A program made the translations under genes and the position numbers. A stretch of 64,000 nt of DNA from Leptospira wolffii serovar Khorat str. Khorat-H2 (GTDB lineage: Bacteria > Spirochaetota > Leptospiria > Leptospirales > Leptospiraceae): NCBI RefSeq assembly GCF_000306115.2, contig NZ_AKWX02000007.1, positions 620,001 to 684,000 on the forward strand, in the 5' to 3' direction. Shown here piece by piece: positions 61,930-64,000 of this stretch. Each line of letters opens with the position of its first letter. Position 1 is the first letter of the stretch. Under the pieces are notes generated by a model. The model was not told where the DNA came from and searched no databases. It was given only the letters and a program-made list of their open reading frames with translations.

Positions 61930-63615
61930 ATGAAGTTAAAAGTAAGCAAGAAAATACGTAATTCTTTCCTTTTGCCCGGACTATTATTTATATCCGTCTA
62001 TTTCTTTCCTTCTATCGGATCGGAATTGGAAGCACAGCTATGGATGCCTCCCGGAAGGCAATACATGCAACCCCCGGATCCGTTTACCTTCGACGCGGGG
62101 ATTAATAAATTCAATAACGACTATTACTTTTATATAGCTCCCACTCTGAATCTGAATTTCGGAGGGGATTTCGGGATGTCTTTAACCGCTCCTCTGAACT
62201 TTCTGATCTACGATCAGGACCCTAAAGATCCCACCGTAAAATTGGGAAGTCTCAGAAAGATAGATTACGATCAGAAAAGCGATTATTTAAGGATTATTAA
62301 TAATATCTGGTATGGAACCTACGGGATGTACAAACCCGGGGAGACCACATTCTCCTTTTTTGCAGGTAAGATTTTCGACGGGTATGTGGGGCATGGAACC
62401 ATAGTAAACCGGTATGTAAACAACCAAAGGATTGATATTTATAATGTGGGTCTCATGGCCGATTTCAATAGCGATTTCGGCGGTGTGCAAGTATTTACAA
62501 ATTCGGTGTACACTCACGAAATAGGGTCGGCACGCGCTTATATTCGTCCATTCGCGATGGCTTTTAAGCTATTCGATATCGTGACGGGACGATCCCAACT
62601 ATTCTCCATGATGCAGGTGGGCCAGGGAAATGTGGCCGACGAAGCCGGACGTAGGAAAGTATACGAAGAAGCTGGAGTCGACCAAGAGGACAGGGAAAAA
62701 TACCGGGCCTTAGTGGAAGACGAGAAGACAAAGCAGCAAAAGGAAGAGATGGTTCCCATCGATAAGAAGCCAGAAACGGCGCAACAAAGGCTGCGGGAAT
62801 TCTTCAATCAGGATAATTTTACGAATCGTTTTGCGATCGGTTATACAACCGCTTTCGACACCAAGGCTCCTACTCAATTGGATTTCGATACGACAGGACG
62901 TCTGAGATTGGACTCCAATAATAATCCTCTCGTAGACCAAACGGAAAAGCTGACCATCCAAGGGATGGACGCAGAATACAAACTTTTGAGTTCCAAATAC
63001 GTGGAGCTAACCCCGTACTACGACGTAAATACGATCAAGACCCTGAATAACGCCAAAGGTACTCATTATGGCGCGATGCTTCGCTTAGGCGGTAAGGAAA
63101 TTTATCTAAAACTCAAGCCCGAATACAGAAACATGGACGCGAATTATATTCCCATGTATTTCGACAGCTTTTACGAAATAGAAAGATTTCAAGCAAACGT
63201 AAATTCCAAGATTCCTATGACCAAATTGGAAGCGGCCAAGCTTGCGGATCCGGACGCCCCCAAGTTAAAGGGAACCTTCACCTCTCTTATTCTAAACTTC
63301 TACCGTATGTCCTTGGAAGCTAACTACGAGAATTATTCCGGACCGAACAATTCTAGGATTTTCTTAGGTTTGTATATTCCTCTCGGAACGACTCTCATGC
63401 TTTCCGGATACTTTACCAAAAAGAACTTCGACGATAATAAGGATATGTTCAAGCAGGACAACAACTCCGTAGGCGCCGTAGAATTGGCCTTGAACCTGGG
63501 CTTTATCACGATCCGGGTTCAGGATATCCGCAGATGGGTGTATGATAGTACCACTAACGCATTCGTGGCCCAAGACGAACAAAAAGTTCTATTTTCGAAT
63601 TCCTTAACTTTCTAG
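61930..63615 (+). CDS. Outer-membrane beta-barrel protein candidate
   Basis: A 561-residue exported protein with a signal peptide (LLPGLLFISVYFFPSIGS, cleavage near LEAQ). Alternating hydrophobic strands run through the mature part (YYFYIAPTLNLNFGGDFGMSLTAPLNFLIYD, NNIWYGTYGMY, FTSLILNFYRMSLEANYENY, GAVELALNLGFITIRV), and the C-terminal residue is Phe, as in outer-membrane barrels. A charged insert (DQEDREKYRALVEDEKTKQQKEE) likely loops out into the periplasm or medium. I do not recognise a named family. Position and composition agree with an outer-membrane transporter or porin; function unproven. Confidence 0.65.
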   Translation: MKLKVSKKIRNSFLLPGLLFISVYFFPSIGSELEAQLWMPPGRQYMQPPDPFTFDAGINKFNNDYYFYIAPTLNLNFGGDFGMSLTAPLNFLIYDQDPKDPTVKLGSLRKIDYDQKSDYLRIINNIWYGTYGMYKPGETTFSFFAGKIFDGYVGHGTIVNRYVNNQRIDIYNVGLMADFNSDFGGVQVFTNSVYTHEIGSARAYIRPFAMAFKLFDIVTGRSQLFSMMQVGQGNVADEAGRRKVYEEAGVDQEDREKYRALVEDEKTKQQKEEMVPIDKKPETAQQRLREFFNQDNFTNRFAIGYTTAFDTKAPTQLDFDTTGRLRLDSNNNPLVDQTEKLTIQGMDAEYKLLSSKYVELTPYYDVNTIKTLNNAKGTHYGAMLRLGGKEIYLKLKPEYRNMDANYIPMYFDSFYEIERFQANVNSKIPMTKLEAAKLADPDAPKLKGTFTSLILNFYRMSLEANYENYSGPNNSRIFLGLYIPLGTTLMLSGYFTKKNFDDNKDMFKQDNNSVGAVELALNLGFITIRVQDIRRWVYDSTTNAFVAQDEQKVLFSNSLTF

Positions 63616-63638
63616 TGAAGCGGCCTTCCCATGGAGCT

Positions 63639-64000
63639 TTAAAAGGAAGTTAAGGCTTCCCATTGGGAAAGAAAAAAGGCAAACGCCTGCTCCGATCTGA
63701 GAATCGACCGAGAGAGTCGGATTCCTTGCATGCCGGAGCTTTTCAATAATTCGATTTCTTTCGGACTCCATCCTGCTTCCGGGCCCAGTAAAACCGTCTT
63801 AAGAGGTTCGGATTTTATCTTATGAGAGATCTTCTCCGAGAATAGACTCTCTCCTTTCGGATCCAAATAAAAGGAAGAAGAGGGGAGTTCTACGATTCTC
63901 TCCCGAAAAGACGAGCCCGACGATGATTTTCCTTTTTCGGGAGGAGAGAATGAGATTCTAATCTCGGGTCTATGCACATTCCCTCCCTGTTCCATTCCTA
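63639..64000 (-). CDS. rsmE: 16S rRNA (uracil-1498-N3)-methyltransferase RsmE, C-terminal part
   Basis: The frame is open to the right edge, so the 5' end is outside the window and ATG 63995 is probably internal. The SPOUT methyltransferase end is clear: VLLGPEAGWSPKEIELLKSSGMQGIRLSRSILRSEQAFAFFLSQWE, matching the RsmE C-terminal knot (GPEGGxxxxE... LRxETA). It would methylate U1498 of 16S rRNA. It is convergent with the beta-barrel gene 24 bases away. Confidence 0.85.
   Translation of the reverse strand, partial: GMEQGGNVHRPEIRISFSPPEKGKSSSGSSFRERIVELPSSSFYLDPKGESLFSEKISHKIKSEPLKTVLLGPEAGWSPKEIELLKSSGMQGIRLSRSILRSEQAFAFFLSQWEALTSF

Overview
The window looks like a chromosomal segment of a spirochaete of the genus Leptospira. 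Supporting signs are: spirochaetal-type FlaB flagellins, many Leptospira-style lipoproteins with relaxed lipoboxes, a three-gene B-type succinate dehydrogenase of sdhC-sdhA-sdhB order, a metY/metX/metW cluster, and scattered single tRNA genes rather than arrays. No phage, transposase, integrase or CRISPR array was seen, so most of the window is core chromosome with a few small accessory or decaying loci. Species cannot be fixed by eye.

Layout. 1-4.5 kb: the 3' end of clpB with a clean terminator, a double-HTH regulator, and a minus-strand trio (membrane protein, coiled-coil protein, SurA/PpiC-like lipoprotein). 4.5-6.7 kb: STAS protein, dolichol-kinase-like membrane protein, and an unrecognised two-gene pair. 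6.7-11.5 kb: a tightly packed minus-strand operon eno, ftsB-like, clpP, then four less known genes ending in a lipoprotein. 11.6-18.6 kb: membrane protein plus an LpxC-like deacetylase, lepA with a PLP enzyme, lipoproteins, and a YidD homologue whose 5' end overlaps a divergent gene. 18.7-22 kb: sdhCAB. 22.3-25.2 kb: aldo/keto reductase, DUF309, alpha/beta hydrolase. 25.3-27 kb: small proteins and a toxin-antitoxin remnant whose PIN toxin has an in-frame amber stop. 27-32.4 kb: serA, lysS, lipid synthesis, tRNA-Leu, and tRNA-Asp followed by a repeat-rich element. 32.4-36.8 kb: fliG and pyruvate dehydrogenase pdhA-pdhB-pdhC. 36.9-40.4 kb: a CreB-CreC-CreD envelope-stress locus with creC broken twice. 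40.5-44 kb: DUF1361 protein, a short ORF and two flagellin genes with structured leaders. 44-50.7 kb: lipoproteins, an ArsR/AHSA1 pair from an apparently leaderless promoter, a NamZ-like muramidase, DUF2797, M48 protease, and tRNA-Pro. 50.8-57.3 kb: a DUF2157/GDYXXLXY pair and an Mla-type lipid transport operon. 57.4-64 kb: ddl, metW/metX/metY, a large beta-barrel candidate, and the 3' end of rsmE.

Functionally the window mixes central metabolism (eno, sdh, pdh, serA, met), envelope biogenesis (LpxC-like, Mla, ddl, NamZ, YidD, CreD, many lipoproteins), proteostasis (ClpB, ClpP, SurA-like) and motility (FliG, two FlaB). The points most worth a second look are the doubly broken creC beside a preserved cre-tag-like repeat upstream of creD, the Shine-Dalgarno hexaloop hairpin in front of the first flagellin, the leaderless ArsR promoter with a perfect palindrome, the 18-base inverted copy of the tRNA-Asp 3' end, and the amber-interrupted PIN toxin. 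All assignments rest on reading the sequence; no search was run.
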